Assembly (NCBI RefSeq): GCF_013608025.1 | Contig: NZ_VDLV01000010.1 | Location: forward strand, 1 to 64,000 | Direction: 5' to 3' | Source of the DNA: Pseudomonas brassicacearum subsp. neoaurantiaca | GTDB taxonomy: Bacteria > Pseudomonadota > Gammaproteobacteria > Pseudomonadales > Pseudomonadaceae | Length of the DNA: 64,000 bases | In this document: piece after piece, positions 1 through 8,584 of the stretch | Numbering within the stretch: position 1 is the stretch's first letter | How the letters are laid out: each line of letters starts with the position of its first letter | Translations under genes and position numbers: made by a program | The notes under the pieces: model-generated | The model's input: the letters and a program-made list of their open reading frames with translations, nothing else | The model's database searches: none | Told to the model about the DNA's origin: nothing

Positions 1-690
1 GAGGGTGATGCCGATGCCGAGGAATGCCCAGGCGACGATGGTCCACGGACGCGACCAGCGCGCCCACGCGGCGTCGAGGCGACCACCGAGCAATGCAGCG
101 ATGGCGAAGGCGAAGGCCACCGAAAAGCCGACGTAGCCCATGTAGAGCATCGGTGGATGGACGATCAGGCCGATGTCCTGCAGCAGCGGGTTAAGGTCGC
201 GGCCATCCATCGGCACTTGCGGCAGGATGCGTTCGAAAGGATTGGACGTGACGATCAGGAACAGCAGGAAACCGGTGCTGATCAGGCCCATCACCGCCAA
301 TACCCGGGCCAGCATCACCTGGGGCAGCTGCCGGGAGAACACCGACACCGCAAACGTCCAGCCGGCGAGAATCAGTGCCCACAGCAACAACGAACCTTCA
401 TGGGCGCCCCACACCGCGCTGAACTTGTAGTACCAGGGCAAGGCGCTGTTGGAGTTGCTGGCGACGTATTCCACAGAAAAATCGTCGGTCATGAAGGCGT
501 AGGTCAGGCAGCCGAAGGCGAACAGCATGAACGCGAACTGCCCCCATGCCGCTGGCTGGGCCAGGCTCATCCACAGGCGATCGCCACGCCAGGCACCGAG
601 CAACGGCACCACGGCCTGGACCAGGGAAAAACACAGCGCCAGGATCATCGCCAGATGGCCCAGCTCGGGAATAAAAATGCCGGTGGTCAT
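1..690 (-). CDS. ccmF: Cytochrome c maturation heme lyase subunit CcmF (N-terminal part, runs off the left edge)
   Basis: Integral membrane subunit of the CcmF/H heme lyase that attaches heme to apocytochrome c at the periplasmic face. The 230 visible residues start [20 protein letters not shown] and contain several hydrophobic segments and the conserved [11 protein letters not shown] stretch of the CcmF/NrfE family. The ATG at 690 lies three bases downstream of the ccmE stop, so it is translated as part of the ccmABCDEF operon. The C-terminal part, including the WWD heme-handling domain, lies outside the window. Identity is secure from sequence and context. Confidence 0.95.
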   Translation of the reverse strand, partial: MTTGIFIPELGHLAMILALCFSLVQAVVPLLGAWRGDRLWMSLAQPAAWGQFAFMLFAFGCLTYAFMTDDFSVEYVASNSNSALPWYYKFSAVWGAHEGSLLLWALILAGWTFAVSVFSRQLPQVMLARVLAVMGLISTGFLLFLIVTSNPFERILPQVPMDGRDLNPLLQDIGLIVHPPMLYMGYVGFSVAFAFAIAALLGGRLDAAWARWSRPWTIVAWAFLGIGITL

Positions 691-693
691 CGA

Positions 694-1149
694 TCAGCCC
701 TCCTTAACGGGCGCGGGCGCCGACTGGCCGCTGTCTTTCAAGGCCTTGGTCACTTCCGGCGGCATGTATTTCTCGTCGTGCTTGGCCAGCACTTCATCGG
801 CCACCACCACGCCGTCGGCGTTGAGCTTGCCCAGGGCTACGATGCCCTGCCCTTCGCGGAACAGGTCCGGAAGGATCCCGCGATAGGTGATGGTCACGGT
901 CTTGTTGAAGTCGGTGACGTTGAACGTCACGTCCAGCGAATCGCCGGAACGCGCCAGCGAGCCTTTTTCCACCATGCCCCCCGCGCGGATGCGTTTGTCC
1001 TTGGGCGCTTCGCCGTTGGCAATCTGGGTCGGGGTGTAGAAGAGGTTGATGTTCTGCTGCAAGGCACTCAGCGCCAGGCCGACCGCAGCGCCGACCCCCA
1101 CCAGGATCGCCAGAATGATGACAAGACGTTTTTTACGCAGCGGATTCAC
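694..1149 (-). CDS. ccmE: Cytochrome c maturation heme chaperone CcmE
   Basis: Periplasmic heme chaperone anchored by one N-terminal membrane helix; it accepts heme from CcmC and delivers it to CcmF/H. I place the start at GTG 1149, giving 151 residues, the usual family length; the reading frame stays open further upstream but that part overlaps ccmD and is unlike CcmE. Positive residues (NPLRKKR) precede a hydrophobic helix at about 9-29. The covalent heme-binding motif [10 protein letters not shown] is present, with His124 and Tyr128. The GTG overlaps the ccmD stop (GTGA), which points to translational coupling. Confidence 0.95.
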   Translation of the reverse strand: MNPLRKKRLVIILAILVGVGAAVGLALSALQQNINLFYTPTQIANGEAPKDKRIRAGGMVEKGSLARSGDSLDVTFNVTDFNKTVTITYRGILPDLFREGQGIVALGKLNADGVVVADEVLAKHDEKYMPPEVTKALKDSGQSAPAPVKEG

Positions 1150-1322
1150 TGACCGTTCTCCCGGCGCAGACGACGCGCCTCTTGTTGCAGATACCGCTTG
1201 CGGGCCAGGATCGGCGCCGCCACGTTGAGGGCCAGCACCGCTAGGCAAATGCCGTAGGCCGACCAGACATACAGGCCGTGATGGCCCATGGCGAGGAAAT
1301 CGCCGAATGACGCAAAACTCAT
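1146..1322 (-). CDS. ccmD: Small heme exporter accessory protein CcmD
   Basis: A 58-residue single-span membrane protein that helps release holo-CcmE from the CcmABC complex. It reads [20 protein letters not shown], a hydrophobic segment ([20 protein letters not shown]), then a basic cytoplasmic tail ([18 protein letters not shown]). The G-H-H-x-x-Y-V-W motif and basic tail are typical of CcmD. It overlaps ccmC by ATGA and ccmE by GTGA. It is found by operon position and motif rather than by length. Confidence 0.93.
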   Translation of the reverse strand: MSFASFGDFLAMGHHGLYVWSAYGICLAVLALNVAAPILARKRYLQQEARRLRRENGQ

Positions 1323-2074
1323 CGAGCGGCCTCCAGGCTGTTCTGTACTTCAGCTTTCACCCAACTGGCCCGGGCCTCGCGCTTGAGCACTTCCAGGCGC
1401 ATGCGCAGCAGCAACACCGCGCCGAAGAAGCAGTAGAAACCCAGCGCGGTCAGCAGCAGCGGCAGCCACATCTCCACTGGCATCGCCGGTTTCTCAGTCA
1501 GGGTGAAGGTCGCGCCCTGGTGCAGGGTGTTCCACCACTCCACCGAGTACTTGATGATCGGGATATTGATGACCCCGACAATCGCCAGTACCGCGCAAGC
1601 CTTGGCGGCGCTGTCACGATTGCTGATGGCGTTGCCCAACGCAATAAGACCGAAGTACAGGAACAGCAGGATGAGCATCGACGTCAGTCGCGCATCCCAG
1701 ACCCACCATGAACCCCAGGTCGGCTTGCCCCAGATGGCCCCGGTAACCAGCGCCACGGCGGTCATCCACGCGCCGATGGGGGCGGCGCATTGCAAGGCGA
1801 CGTCGGCCAGTTTCATTTTCCACACCAGCCCGACCACGCCGCAGACCGCCAGCATCACATAGATCGACTGGGCCAGCATCGCCGTCGGAACATGGATATA
1901 GATGATGCGGAAGCTGTTGCCTTGCTGGTAGTCCGGCGGCGCGAAGGCCAGGCCCCAGACCACGCCGATGCCGATCAGCAACAGGGCGGCGACGCTCAAC
2001 CAGGGCAGCATCCTGCCGCTGATGCCGTAGAACCACTTGGGTGAGCCGAGCTTGTGAAACCAGGTCCAGTTCAT
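1319..2074 (-). CDS. ccmC: Heme exporter/handling protein CcmC
   Basis: Six-helix inner-membrane protein that presents heme to CcmE. Residues 120-127 are WGSWWVWD, the tryptophan-rich WWD signature, and a histidine (IIYIHVP) lies near residue 61 as expected for heme ligation. I chose the ATG at 2074 ([10 protein letters not shown]), which follows GGAAA at good spacing and matches the family start; an in-frame extension to 2104 is possible but not typical. The product has 251 residues. Its stop overlaps the ccmD start. Confidence 0.95.
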   Translation of the reverse strand: MNWTWFHKLGSPKWFYGISGRMLPWLSVAALLLIGIGVVWGLAFAPPDYQQGNSFRIIYIHVPTAMLAQSIYVMLAVCGVVGLVWKMKLADVALQCAAPIGAWMTAVALVTGAIWGKPTWGSWWVWDARLTSMLILLFLYFGLIALGNAISNRDSAAKACAVLAIVGVINIPIIKYSVEWWNTLHQGATFTLTEKPAMPVEMWLPLLLTALGFYCFFGAVLLLRMRLEVLKREARASWVKAEVQNSLEAAR

Positions 2075-2168
2075 TGCTGTTTCCATCACGGTTGCGGCTC
2101 GCATCGCGAACCGCCGGGTCTGCCTTTACCTTCCTAAGAAGTGGTCATTTCTTGACCAGGCATCGTTA

Positions 2169-2837
2169 TTATTCGCCGACGCTGATCTTCAGGCCAGCGG
2201 CTATTGCAAAGGGTGTCAGGGTTATCGCCAGGGCGGTCAGGCTCCCAAGCCACAGCAGATAACCGGTTGCCGGCATGCCTTGCAGTGCGGCTTGCAAAGC
2301 GCCGCTGCCAAGGATCAACACCGGTATGTACAACGGCAGGATCAGCAGGGCCAGCAACAGGCCGCCGCGCTTGAGCCCAACCGTCAGCGCCGCGCCCACC
2401 GCGCCGAGCAAGCTCAGCACCGGCGTGCCCAACAACAGCGACAACAACAGCACCGGCATGCAGGCGGCGGGCAAACCCAGCATCATCGCCAGCAACGGCG
2501 AGAGCAGCACCAGCGCCAGCCCGGAAAAAACCCAGTGTGCCAGTACCTTGGCCAAAACCAGAAGGGCCAGGGGGTGCGACGAAAGGACCCACTGCTCCAG
2601 GGAACCGTCTTCGAAATCACTGCGGAAAAGCCCGTCCAGCGAGAGCAGCACCGACAAAAGCGCCGCCACCCAGACGAGTCCCGGCGACAAGGTTTGCAAC
2701 AATTGAGTCTCGGGGCCGACCGCCAGCGGGAACAAGGCGATGACGATTGCAAAGAATACCAACGGGTTGGCCAGTTCGGCCGGACGCCGGAACAACAGGC
2801 GCGCTTCACGGGCAAGCAACAGGCCAAAGACACTCAT
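2169..2837 (-). CDS. ccmB: Heme exporter membrane subunit CcmB
   Basis: Membrane permease partner of the CcmA ATPase in the CcmABCD ABC-type complex that releases holo-CcmE. The 222-residue product begins [20 protein letters not shown] and is rich in long hydrophobic helices, with the conserved [17 protein letters not shown] segment near residues 64-82 that is characteristic of CcmB. The ATG overlaps the ccmA stop (ATGA), so the two subunits are probably made in stoichiometric amounts. Confidence 0.95.
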   Translation of the reverse strand: MSVFGLLLAREARLLFRRPAELANPLVFFAIVIALFPLAVGPETQLLQTLSPGLVWVAALLSVLLSLDGLFRSDFEDGSLEQWVLSSHPLALLVLAKVLAHWVFSGLALVLLSPLLAMMLGLPAACMPVLLLSLLLGTPVLSLLGAVGAALTVGLKRGGLLLALLILPLYIPVLILGSGALQAALQGMPATGYLLWLGSLTALAITLTPFAIAAGLKISVGE

Positions 2838-3469
2838 ACCGCCCAGTTCCCCAGGTCAATGCTGCGATAACCGGAGGGCATCCGGGCCAAGGTGTGGTGG
2901 GTGGTCAGCAGCACCATGCCGCCGTTCTCGCAGTGCCGGGCGAGGTGCTCTTCGAGCTGCGCCACGCCTTGCTTGTCCAGGGCGGTGAACGGCTCGTCGA
3001 GGATCCACAGCGGCGGGCTGTCCAGGTACAGCCGCGCCAGGGCCACGCGGCGCTGCTGGCCGGCCGACAAGGTATGGCTCGGCACGTCCTCGAAGCCTTT
3101 CAATCCTACTGCCGCCAACGCCTGCCAGATCGCCTCGCGTCCGGCCGGACGATGCAGCGCGCAGAGCCAACTGAGGTTCTCTTCAGGGGTCAGCAGGTCC
3201 TTGATGCCGGCGGCGTGGCCGATCCACAACAGATTGCGTGCCAGCTCGCTGCGCTGGCTATGCAACGGTTGGCCGTTGAGCAGGATCTCGCCGGCAGTGG
3301 GTTGCATCAACCCGGCCAGCAGGCGCAGCAGACTGGTCTTGCCACTGCCGTTGGGGCCACTGATCTGCACCATATCGCCACGCGAGAGTCTCAATTCGAG
3401 ATTTTCGAAGAGCAGCCGCAAGTCTCGCTCACAGGCGAGGCCGACGGTTTGCAGGAGAGGACTGGTCAA
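2834..3469 (-). CDS. ccmA: Heme exporter ATP-binding subunit CcmA
   Basis: ABC ATPase of the cytochrome c maturation system. Residues 38-45 are the Walker [14 protein letters not shown] at 134-138 is the ABC signature, and LWILDEP near 154-160 is Walker B. At 211 residues it has the family length. It is the first gene of the ccm operon and is transcribed divergently from the FliK-like gene; the 189-base gap between them must carry both promoters. ATP hydrolysis is thought to free heme-loaded CcmE from CcmC. Confidence 0.95.
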   Translation of the reverse strand: MTSPLLQTVGLACERDLRLLFENLELRLSRGDMVQISGPNGSGKTSLLRLLAGLMQPTAGEILLNGQPLHSQRSELARNLLWIGHAAGIKDLLTPEENLSWLCALHRPAGREAIWQALAAVGLKGFEDVPSHTLSAGQQRRVALARLYLDSPPLWILDEPFTALDKQGVAQLEEHLARHCENGGMVLLTTHHTLARMPSGYRSIDLGNWAV

Positions 3470-3658
3470 GGGATCGCGGGCCTTATACGGTTCAAGTCGG
3501 CCATGCAGCGGCCGTTAAAGTAGTGCAGCATAGATGCATTGAAGGCCTGTTCCACAGAGCTGGGTCAAACAATTGCAAGGTTTTTGCCACTCTCCGGAAG
3601 GCGGGCGGCATTATACATGTGAAGCCCCCTCTGGGCTGATTCCAAGGTAAGACCGCTA
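3470..3658. promoter_or_regulatory. Divergent intergenic region ccmA / FliK-like gene
   Basis: The 189-base gap separates two divergent transcription units. On the plus strand a TATACA element near 3612-3617 lies about 40 bases before the FliK-like start, with a TTTTTGCC stretch upstream, but the -35 spacing is poor. No convincing -24/-12 or sigma-28 element was seen in either direction. The segment CCCCCTCTGGGCTGATTCCAAGGTAAG just before 3659 supplies a weak ribosome-binding site (AAGG). Confidence 0.4.
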
Positions 3659-5230
3659 ATGACAGGCGACATGAACATCCCGCCACTGCCCCAGGTCACG
3701 GCAACGACGCGAATGCCCGCGGTGACGGGCGAATTGCTCAAGTTGCTGGCACCCGCCGAAGGGCTGATCGGCCCTGGCCAGACGGCCCAGGCCGAGGTGC
3801 TGTCGCTCAAGCAGGCGGACCAGACGTTTCAGTTGCTGCTCAAGGTCACGCTGGAAAGCGGTCGCCAAGCCACCGTACAGGCCACAAGCACCCAGCCATT
3901 GCCCCAAGGCACCAGCCTGGCCGTGACCCAGCCGTCCGCCAGCAACCTGGCTATTACCGTGCAGCAGGCCCTCGCCTCCAGTGTCGCCACCCTGACCCGA
4001 ATCGACACGGCGCAACTGCCCGTGGGCACCTTGTTGCAAGGCAAGGTGCTGACCAGCCAGGCGTTACCGCAACTGCCGGGGCAACCGGCGGTGTATCGCT
4101 CGCTGGTGAGTCTGCTCAACACCGCCCAGGCCGGCAGTACCCTGGACATCGACAGTCCACAACCCCTGCGGATCGGCATGCTGCTGAGCGCACAAGTGCA
4201 AGATGCGCAGACATTGAAATTCGTGCCCTTGAGCAATCGCCAGGAACAACTGGCGGTGAGCCAGCAATTGGTGACGCAGATGAGCCGGCAGGGTTCGCTG
4301 GACAGCCTGCTCAACACCCTGCAGAACCTACCCGCCACTGATGACACCGGCCCCGAGCTCCGCGCTGCGGTGACGCGCCTGCTGGCCGGTCTGCCGGATA
4401 TCCAGCAATTGATGACGCCCAAGGGCCTGGCCCAGGCCATGGTCGCCAGCGGCGCGTTCCTCGAAAGCAAACTGCTGGCCGGACAACCGCCAAGCCTGGC
4501 GCCGGACCTCAAGGGCGACCTGTTGAAACTGATCGCCCAACTGACGCCCGCCCTGCCCGCCTCCACCAACCTCTCTGCCATCATCGCCGCCAACACACTG
4601 GCCCAGGCCCTGCCTAGCTTTGTCCGCAGCGCCCTGGGGATGCTTGGCCAGGTCAGCGCCAAGCCACAACCCACCAGTTTTCCGCTGCCCTCGCGACTAT
4701 TGAAAGGACAAGACGAAGAAGGCGACGTTGAGCATTTGCTGCGCCTCGCAGCGGCCGCCGTGTCACGCCTGCAAAGCCATCAATTGTCGAGCCTGGAGCA
4801 AACCGGGCTGACCGACGACGGTCGGCTGATGAGTACGTGGCAATTGGAAATTCCGATGCGCAACCTGCAGGACATCGTGCCGCTGCAGGTCAAGTTCCAG
4901 CGTGAGGAAACCGCCGCCCGGGAACAACCGGACGAGCGCCGCGAACAACCCGAACCGAAACAGCAGCTTTGGCGGGTCGAGCTCGCATTCGACATGGAAC
5001 CGCTGGGGCCGCTGCAGATCCAGGCCCAATTGCTGAGTGGCAGCCTGTCCAGCCAGCTCTGGGCAGAACGGCCATACACCGCGAGCCTGATCGAGCGGAA
5101 CCTGACCGCATTGCGTGAACGGCTGGTGACGTGCGGGTTGAATGTTGGCGATCTTGATTGCCACCTCGGCACCCCGCCCCAGGGCCCCAAGACTCGGCTG
5201 GAGCAACGCTGGGTGGACGAAACCGCATGA
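3659..5230 (+). CDS. FliK-like flagellar hook-length control family protein (second copy)
   Basis: A 523-residue protein of the FliK family, distinct from the canonical fliK at 26219. The long N-terminal part is rich in Leu, Gln and Ala and has low complexity; the C-terminal part (about residues 425-510) contains the Flg_hook-type fold with PLGPLQIQAQL and a helix-rich SLIERNLTALRERL segment. Canonical FliK measures hook length and contacts the FlhB C-terminal domain. Here the stop overlaps the start of a gene encoding only an FlhB C-terminal domain, so a physical pairing is likely. An alternative start at ATG 3671 (MNIPPLPQ) has a closer AGG. Function is inferred from family and neighbour only. 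Confidence 0.75.
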   Translation: MTGDMNIPPLPQVTATTRMPAVTGELLKLLAPAEGLIGPGQTAQAEVLSLKQADQTFQLLLKVTLESGRQATVQATSTQPLPQGTSLAVTQPSASNLAITVQQALASSVATLTRIDTAQLPVGTLLQGKVLTSQALPQLPGQPAVYRSLVSLLNTAQAGSTLDIDSPQPLRIGMLLSAQVQDAQTLKFVPLSNRQEQLAVSQQLVTQMSRQGSLDSLLNTLQNLPATDDTGPELRAAVTRLLAGLPDIQQLMTPKGLAQAMVASGAFLESKLLAGQPPSLAPDLKGDLLKLIAQLTPALPASTNLSAIIAANTLAQALPSFVRSALGMLGQVSAKPQPTSFPLPSRLLKGQDEEGDVEHLLRLAAAAVSRLQSHQLSSLEQTGLTDDGRLMSTWQLEIPMRNLQDIVPLQVKFQREETAAREQPDERREQPEPKQQLWRVELAFDMEPLGPLQIQAQLLSGSLSSQLWAERPYTASLIERNLTALRERLVTCGLNVGDLDCHLGTPPQGPKTRLEQRWVDETA

Positions 5231-5550
5231 ACACAGAACCCCGCCAGGCCATCGCCCTCAAGTACGACGGCCACCACGCACCGACCCTCACCGCCAAGGG
5301 CGACGAAGCCCTGGCCGAGGAAATCCTCCGCATCGCTCGCGAAAGCGAAGTGCCGATTTATGAAAATGCCGAGTTGGTGAAGCTGCTGGCGCGGATGGAA
5401 CTCGGGGACAGCATCCCGGAAGAGTTGTACCGCACGATTGCCGAGATCATTGCGTTTGCCTGGAACCTGAAGGGCAAGTTCCCCCAGGGGTTTGATCCGC
5501 ATGCGCAGAGTGTGGAGAAAGATGTGACGGAACGTGGGGATGATTACTAG
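5227..5550 (+). CDS. Stand-alone FlhB C-terminal-domain protein (type III export switch homolog)
   Basis: A 107-residue soluble protein that aligns with the FlhB cytoplasmic domain directly after the autocleavage site: AIALKYDGHHAPTLTAKG here versus AVALKYDPDKGNAPVLLAKG in the full FlhB encoded at 20591-21727. The four membrane helices and the NPTH cleavage motif are absent; the protein begins MNTEPRQ where NPTH would be. It corresponds to a pre-made FlhB-CC fragment. The ATG overlaps the stop of the FliK-like gene (ATGA). It is too intact and too tightly coupled to be a pseudogene. Its role, possibly modulating substrate switching, is inference. Confidence 0.8.
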   Translation: MNTEPRQAIALKYDGHHAPTLTAKGDEALAEEILRIARESEVPIYENAELVKLLARMELGDSIPEELYRTIAEIIAFAWNLKGKFPQGFDPHAQSVEKDVTERGDDY

Positions 5551-5568
5551 TCGCTGAAGGCACTATCC

Positions 5569-5663
5569 CGTGGCGAGGGAGCGTGCTCCCGCTCGGCTGC
5601 GCAGCAGTCGTAAAAAGCCTGGGGTCGCTGCGCAACCCAGCGGGAGCACGCTCCCTCGCCACA
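5569..5663. repeat. REP doublet, GTGGCGAGGGAGC family
   Basis: Two arms form a perfect 24-base inverted repeat: GTGGCGAGGGAGCGTGCTCC... at 5570-5593 and its complement at 5639-5662, with about 45 bases between that are themselves partly palindromic. The same family recurs at 20399-20529. This is the doublet organisation of REPIN-type elements in fluorescent pseudomonads. Confidence 0.85.
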
Positions 5664-5705
5664 GGTGGCTTGGCTGGGATGATCGATGCACCCGCCAGAA
5701 AAACC

Positions 5706-5795
5706 TGTGGGAGCGAGCCTGCTCGCGAAGGCGGACTCACATTCAACATCTCTATTGACTGTCACACCGCTATCGCGAGCAAGCTCGCTCCCACA
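5706..5795. repeat. REP doublet, GTGGGAGCGAGC family
   Basis: Left arm TGTGGGAGCGAGCCTGCTCG starts at 5706 and the inverted right arm (GCGAGCAAGCTCGCTCCCACA) ends at 5795. The same arms recur at 26112-26201 and 36064-36150. With the preceding doublet it fills the convergent gap between the FlhB-like gene and the DUF2802 gene; no coding frame was seen in this gap. Confidence 0.85.
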
Positions 5796-5819
5796 TTGGT
5801 CTTGGGTGATAGCTAAAGA

Positions 5820-6215
5820 TCAGCCGCCCTTGTGCAACTTGCTCATCAATTCCGCCTCGGCCTGGGTCAGGCCGCACGCCTGGGTCAGTTCGTCGATGCT
5901 GGCGCCCATGCCGACCAGTCGGGCGGCTTGGGCAAAGGACAGGCTGGAGGGGTCGCGCTGTTCCAGTTGCGCCAACTTATCCGGCAACGGCGCGACCACG
6001 GCACGCAGCTCATGGAGTGCTTCGCCCATGCGCACGGTGCCGTTCTGATAGTCGTCGACACGCTTGGCCAGGTCCTTGATGCGCTGGTCGCGCAGCGCAT
6101 CGCCCTGGGCCTGCTGAGCGGCGATATCCCGCTGGCCACGTATGTAGGACAAAAACATCGCCAGCGTGCCTGCCCAGAAAAGGAACAGGACAATGACTGC
6201 TACCTCAAGAATCAA
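5820..6215 (-). CDS. DUF2802 family single-span membrane protein
   Basis: A 131-residue protein with one N-terminal membrane helix (about residues 1-24, VIVLFLFWAGTLAMFLSYI), a coiled-coil-like region (about 25-90) and a conserved C-terminal helix-turn region (ASIDELTQACGLTQAEAELM). It matches the DUF2802 proteins found after cheW in Pseudomonas che/flagellar clusters (family knowledge). The frame opens with TTG at 6215, one base after the cheW stop; no better ATG exists upstream. It is the last gene of this transcription unit. Its function is unknown; the fold of the tail resembles a small DNA-binding or protein-docking motif, but that is speculation. Confidence 0.7.
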   Translation of the reverse strand: MILEVAVIVLFLFWAGTLAMFLSYIRGQRDIAAQQAQGDALRDQRIKDLAKRVDDYQNGTVRMGEALHELRAVVAPLPDKLAQLEQRDPSSLSFAQAARLVGMGASIDELTQACGLTQAEAELMSKLHKGG

Positions 6216-6216
6216 A

Positions 6217-6702
6217 TCAGATACTCTCCAGTTCCGACCACTCTTCTTCGCTCATCATTTTTTCCAGTTCGACCAGGATCAGCAACTCATTGTTCTTGTT
6301 GCAGACGCCCTGGATGAACTTCGCCGATTCTTCGTTACCGACGTTAGGCGCGGTTTCGATTTCCGACTGACGCAAGTAAACCACTTCGGCCACGCTGTCG
6401 ACCAGGATACCGACCACTTGCTTGTCGGCCTCGATGATCACGATACGGGTGTTGTCGTTGACCTCGGTGGAGTTCAAGCCGAAACGCTGGCGGGTGTCGA
6501 TGACGGTCACGACGTTACCGCGCAGGTTGATGATGCCCAGCACGTAGCTTGGCGCACCCGGAACCGGGGCGATCTCGGTGTAGCGCAGCACTTCCTGCAC
6601 GCGCATCACGTTGATGCCGTAGGTTTCGTTATCGAGCTTGAACGTCACCCATTGCAAGATCGGATCTTCGGAACCCTTGAGAGACGACGCCTTATCATTC
6701 AT
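6217..6702 (-). CDS. cheW: Chemotaxis coupling protein CheW
   Basis: Cytoplasmic adaptor linking chemoreceptors to the CheA kinase. The 161-residue product carries the full CheW SH3-like fold: LQWVTFKLDNETYGINVMRV, the GIINLRGNVVTVIDTR core near residues 57-72, and VGILVDSVAEVV further on. It lies downstream of parP and just upstream of the DUF2802 gene in the che/mot operon. This is the canonical CheW; the longer CheW-like protein at 6775 is the array-positioning ParP. Confidence 0.96.
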   Translation of the reverse strand: MNDKASSLKGSEDPILQWVTFKLDNETYGINVMRVQEVLRYTEIAPVPGAPSYVLGIINLRGNVVTVIDTRQRFGLNSTEVNDNTRIVIIEADKQVVGILVDSVAEVVYLRQSEIETAPNVGNEESAKFIQGVCNKNNELLILVELEKMMSEEEWSELESI

Positions 6703-6774
6703 ACCCTGACCCCTCGAAAAACCGCCTGTGGCGGTGTGTGTTCTGTCCGGCGGCGCCTGACGCCACCGGTTGTC

Positions 6775-7647
6775 TTATTTCGGTTTCCGGACCGGCTTGC
6801 CGCCGTCCAGGTGTTTTGCCCCGCCGCTGGCGATCAGCTCCGCCAGTTCGGAAACGTCCAGCAAGGCGCACATGTGTTCGATCACCGTACCGGCCAGCCA
6901 TGGCCGTTGCCCTCGATGGCTGCGCCATTTGATCTCGTTCGGGTCCAGGCGCAGCGAACGGCTGACCTGGTGCACCGCCAATCCCCATTCGTAACCCTGC
7001 ACCGAAATCACGTACTGCAGTCCCTGGCGAAAATCATCGCGATAACGGTCCGGCATGACCCAGCGCGCGGTATCCAGCACCTTCAGGTTGCCGGCCTGGC
7101 TCGGCAGGATTCCGAGGAACCACTCCGGTTGGCCAAACAACGGCGTCAACTCCTGGCCGGCCAGGGAATAGATCGACCCCAAGCAAACCAGCGGCACCGC
7201 CAGCGTCAATCCGGCCACATCAAACAACAGACACTCAAACGGCTCGGCGGCCCACGCCGGACGGTCATCGACCTGCACCGGCGGCGGTGTGTTGCTCGGC
7301 GGCAAGTGGATTTCCACCACCGGTGTCACCAGTCCCTGTAGCAACGGTGCGACGGTGGAGACCGACGCCAGGATCGGCGCGGGGGCTTCCATTACCGCCA
7401 CCTGAGGCTTGATGAACGGCGCCTCGACCGCAGCAACAATCACCGACGCTTGTGCATCACGGGCCTGCTCTTCGAGCACGGCCGCTTGAAACTCATCCAG
7501 CACCACCTCGGCCTCGACGGGCTCGGGCAATGCCTCGACCGCGCTCGGCGGCGCTGGCAATTCTTCGGTCGCTTCCTGCAAGAGCCCATCCAGATAGGAC
7601 TGCAGGGCCATTTGCGGACGCGAGGTTGTCTTGATCGGCCGGTTCAT
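6775..7647 (-). CDS. parP: CheW-domain chemosensory array positioning protein ParP
   Basis: A 290-residue protein with an N-terminal conserved patch (RPQMALQSYLDGLLQEA, about 10-26), a Pro/Ala/Val-rich linker to about residue 130, and a C-terminal CheW-like domain (FECLLFDVAGLTLAVPLVCL to HMCALLDVSEL). In Vibrio and P. aeruginosa, ParP integrates into arrays through this domain (AIF) and contacts both CheA and ParC, anchoring arrays at the pole. Here it follows the ParA-like parC gene, the same pairing. A sigma-28-like promoter lies directly upstream (7673-7700), so it may be expressed separately from parC. Confidence 0.85.
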   Translation of the reverse strand: MNRPIKTTSRPQMALQSYLDGLLQEATEELPAPPSAVEALPEPVEAEVVLDEFQAAVLEEQARDAQASVIVAAVEAPFIKPQVAVMEAPAPILASVSTVAPLLQGLVTPVVEIHLPPSNTPPPVQVDDRPAWAAEPFECLLFDVAGLTLAVPLVCLGSIYSLAGQELTPLFGQPEWFLGILPSQAGNLKVLDTARWVMPDRYRDDFRQGLQYVISVQGYEWGLAVHQVSRSLRLDPNEIKWRSHRGQRPWLAGTVIEHMCALLDVSELAELIASGGAKHLDGGKPVRKPK

Positions 7648-7672
7648 GAGAACTGTGCGCCACTTGAAAAGG

Positions 7673-7700
7673 TTATCGGCATGAATGCGCCAGGACTTGA
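7673..7700 (-). promoter_or_regulatory. Predicted sigma-28 (FliA) promoter upstream of parP
   Basis: On the minus strand TCAAG (7700-7696) is followed after 15 bases by GCCGATAA (7680-7673), an exact match to the FliA -10 consensus. It lies in the 96-base gap between parC and parP, 26 bases before the parP start codon. The -35 is the TCAAG variant also seen at fliC (44266-44270). Confidence 0.6.
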
Positions 7701-7743
7701 GGACCGGGGAGCGAACGCTCCGTTCATGGAGAAACTGCTCACC

Positions 7744-8535
7744 TTAAGCCACCTGCTGCGGAACGAGCTGCTGGGCCAGCAGATGCTTGAGCAGCGCGCG
7801 ATAGGCCAGTACGCCACGGCTTTTGCCATCGAACTGCGACGGCGTCACACCGGCACGACTGGCGTCGCGCAGGCGGGTATCGACCGGAATGTAGCCTTGC
7901 CAGATGTCGTCCGGGTACATGTCGCGCAATACCCGCAGGGTACCGAGGGACGCCTGGGTGCGACGGTCGAACAAGGTCGGCACGATATTGAACGCCAGTG
8001 ATTGCTTGCGGGAACGGTTAACCATCGCCAGCGTGTTGACCATGCGCTCCAGGCCTTTTACCGCGAGGTGTTCGGTCTGCACCGGAATCACCAACTGCTG
8101 GCTGGCGGCCAAAGCGTTGACCATCAGCAGCCCAAGCAACGGCGGGCTGTCGATGATCGCGTAATCGAAATCCTGCCACAGCTGCGCCAGACTCTTGGCG
8201 ATCACCAGGCCCAGACCGCTTTGGCCCGGCGACTGGCGCTCGAGGGTGGCCAAGGCCGTGCTCGACGGCAACAAGGAAATCCGCTCATCACTGGTGGACA
8301 GCAGCAATTGTCCCGGCAAGCCTTCGGGCACGGTGCCCTTGTGCAGGAACAGGTCGTAGTTGCTGTGCTCCAGGCTGTCGGGATCGTAGCCGAAATAACT
8401 GGTCATCGAGCCGTGAGGGTCCAGATCGACGATGACCACGCGCTTGCCCGCCTCAGCCAGCAAACCAGCTAGAGCGATGGAGGATGTGGTTTTGCCCACA
8501 CCACCTTTTTGATTGGCGACTGCCCAGACTCTCAT
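7744..8535 (-). CDS. parC: ParA-like ATPase ParC for chemosensory array polar localisation
   Basis: A 263-residue ParA/Soj-family ATPase starting MRVWAVANQKGGVGKTTSSI, with deviant Walker A KGGVGKTT at about 10-17, Walker A' region IVDLDPHGS and Walker B DYAIIDSPPLLG. Genes of this type between motCD and cheW encode the ParC protein that recruits ParP and the chemosensory array to the cell pole (established in Vibrio, homologous in Pseudomonas). It is not a chromosome-partition ParA, since there is no parB or parS nearby. It follows motD by 49 bases. Confidence 0.85.
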   Translation of the reverse strand: MRVWAVANQKGGVGKTTSSIALAGLLAEAGKRVVIVDLDPHGSMTSYFGYDPDSLEHSNYDLFLHKGTVPEGLPGQLLLSTSDERISLLPSSTALATLERQSPGQSGLGLVIAKSLAQLWQDFDYAIIDSPPLLGLLMVNALAASQQLVIPVQTEHLAVKGLERMVNTLAMVNRSRKQSLAFNIVPTLFDRRTQASLGTLRVLRDMYPDDIWQGYIPVDTRLRDASRAGVTPSQFDGKSRGVLAYRALLKHLLAQQLVPQQVA

Positions 8536-8584
8536 TCGGATCGTTCCTCCCGGTCGAGACGCGCTCGACCGAGAAATAGCTCGG

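Noticed and set aside
5227..5550. Interpretation of the small FlhB-like gene as a truncated flhB pseudogene
   Set aside because: The frame is intact, overlaps the upstream stop in ATGA fashion, begins exactly at the domain border and is under evident coding constraint; a remnant would not be so clean.
5551..5819. CRISPR-like repeats in the REP-rich gap
   Set aside because: The repeats are inverted pairs of two different families, not direct repeats with regular spacers.
7744..8535. Chromosome or plasmid partition ParA
   Set aside because: No parB or parS is nearby; the gene lies between motD and parP/cheW, the position of ParC of chemosensory arrays.
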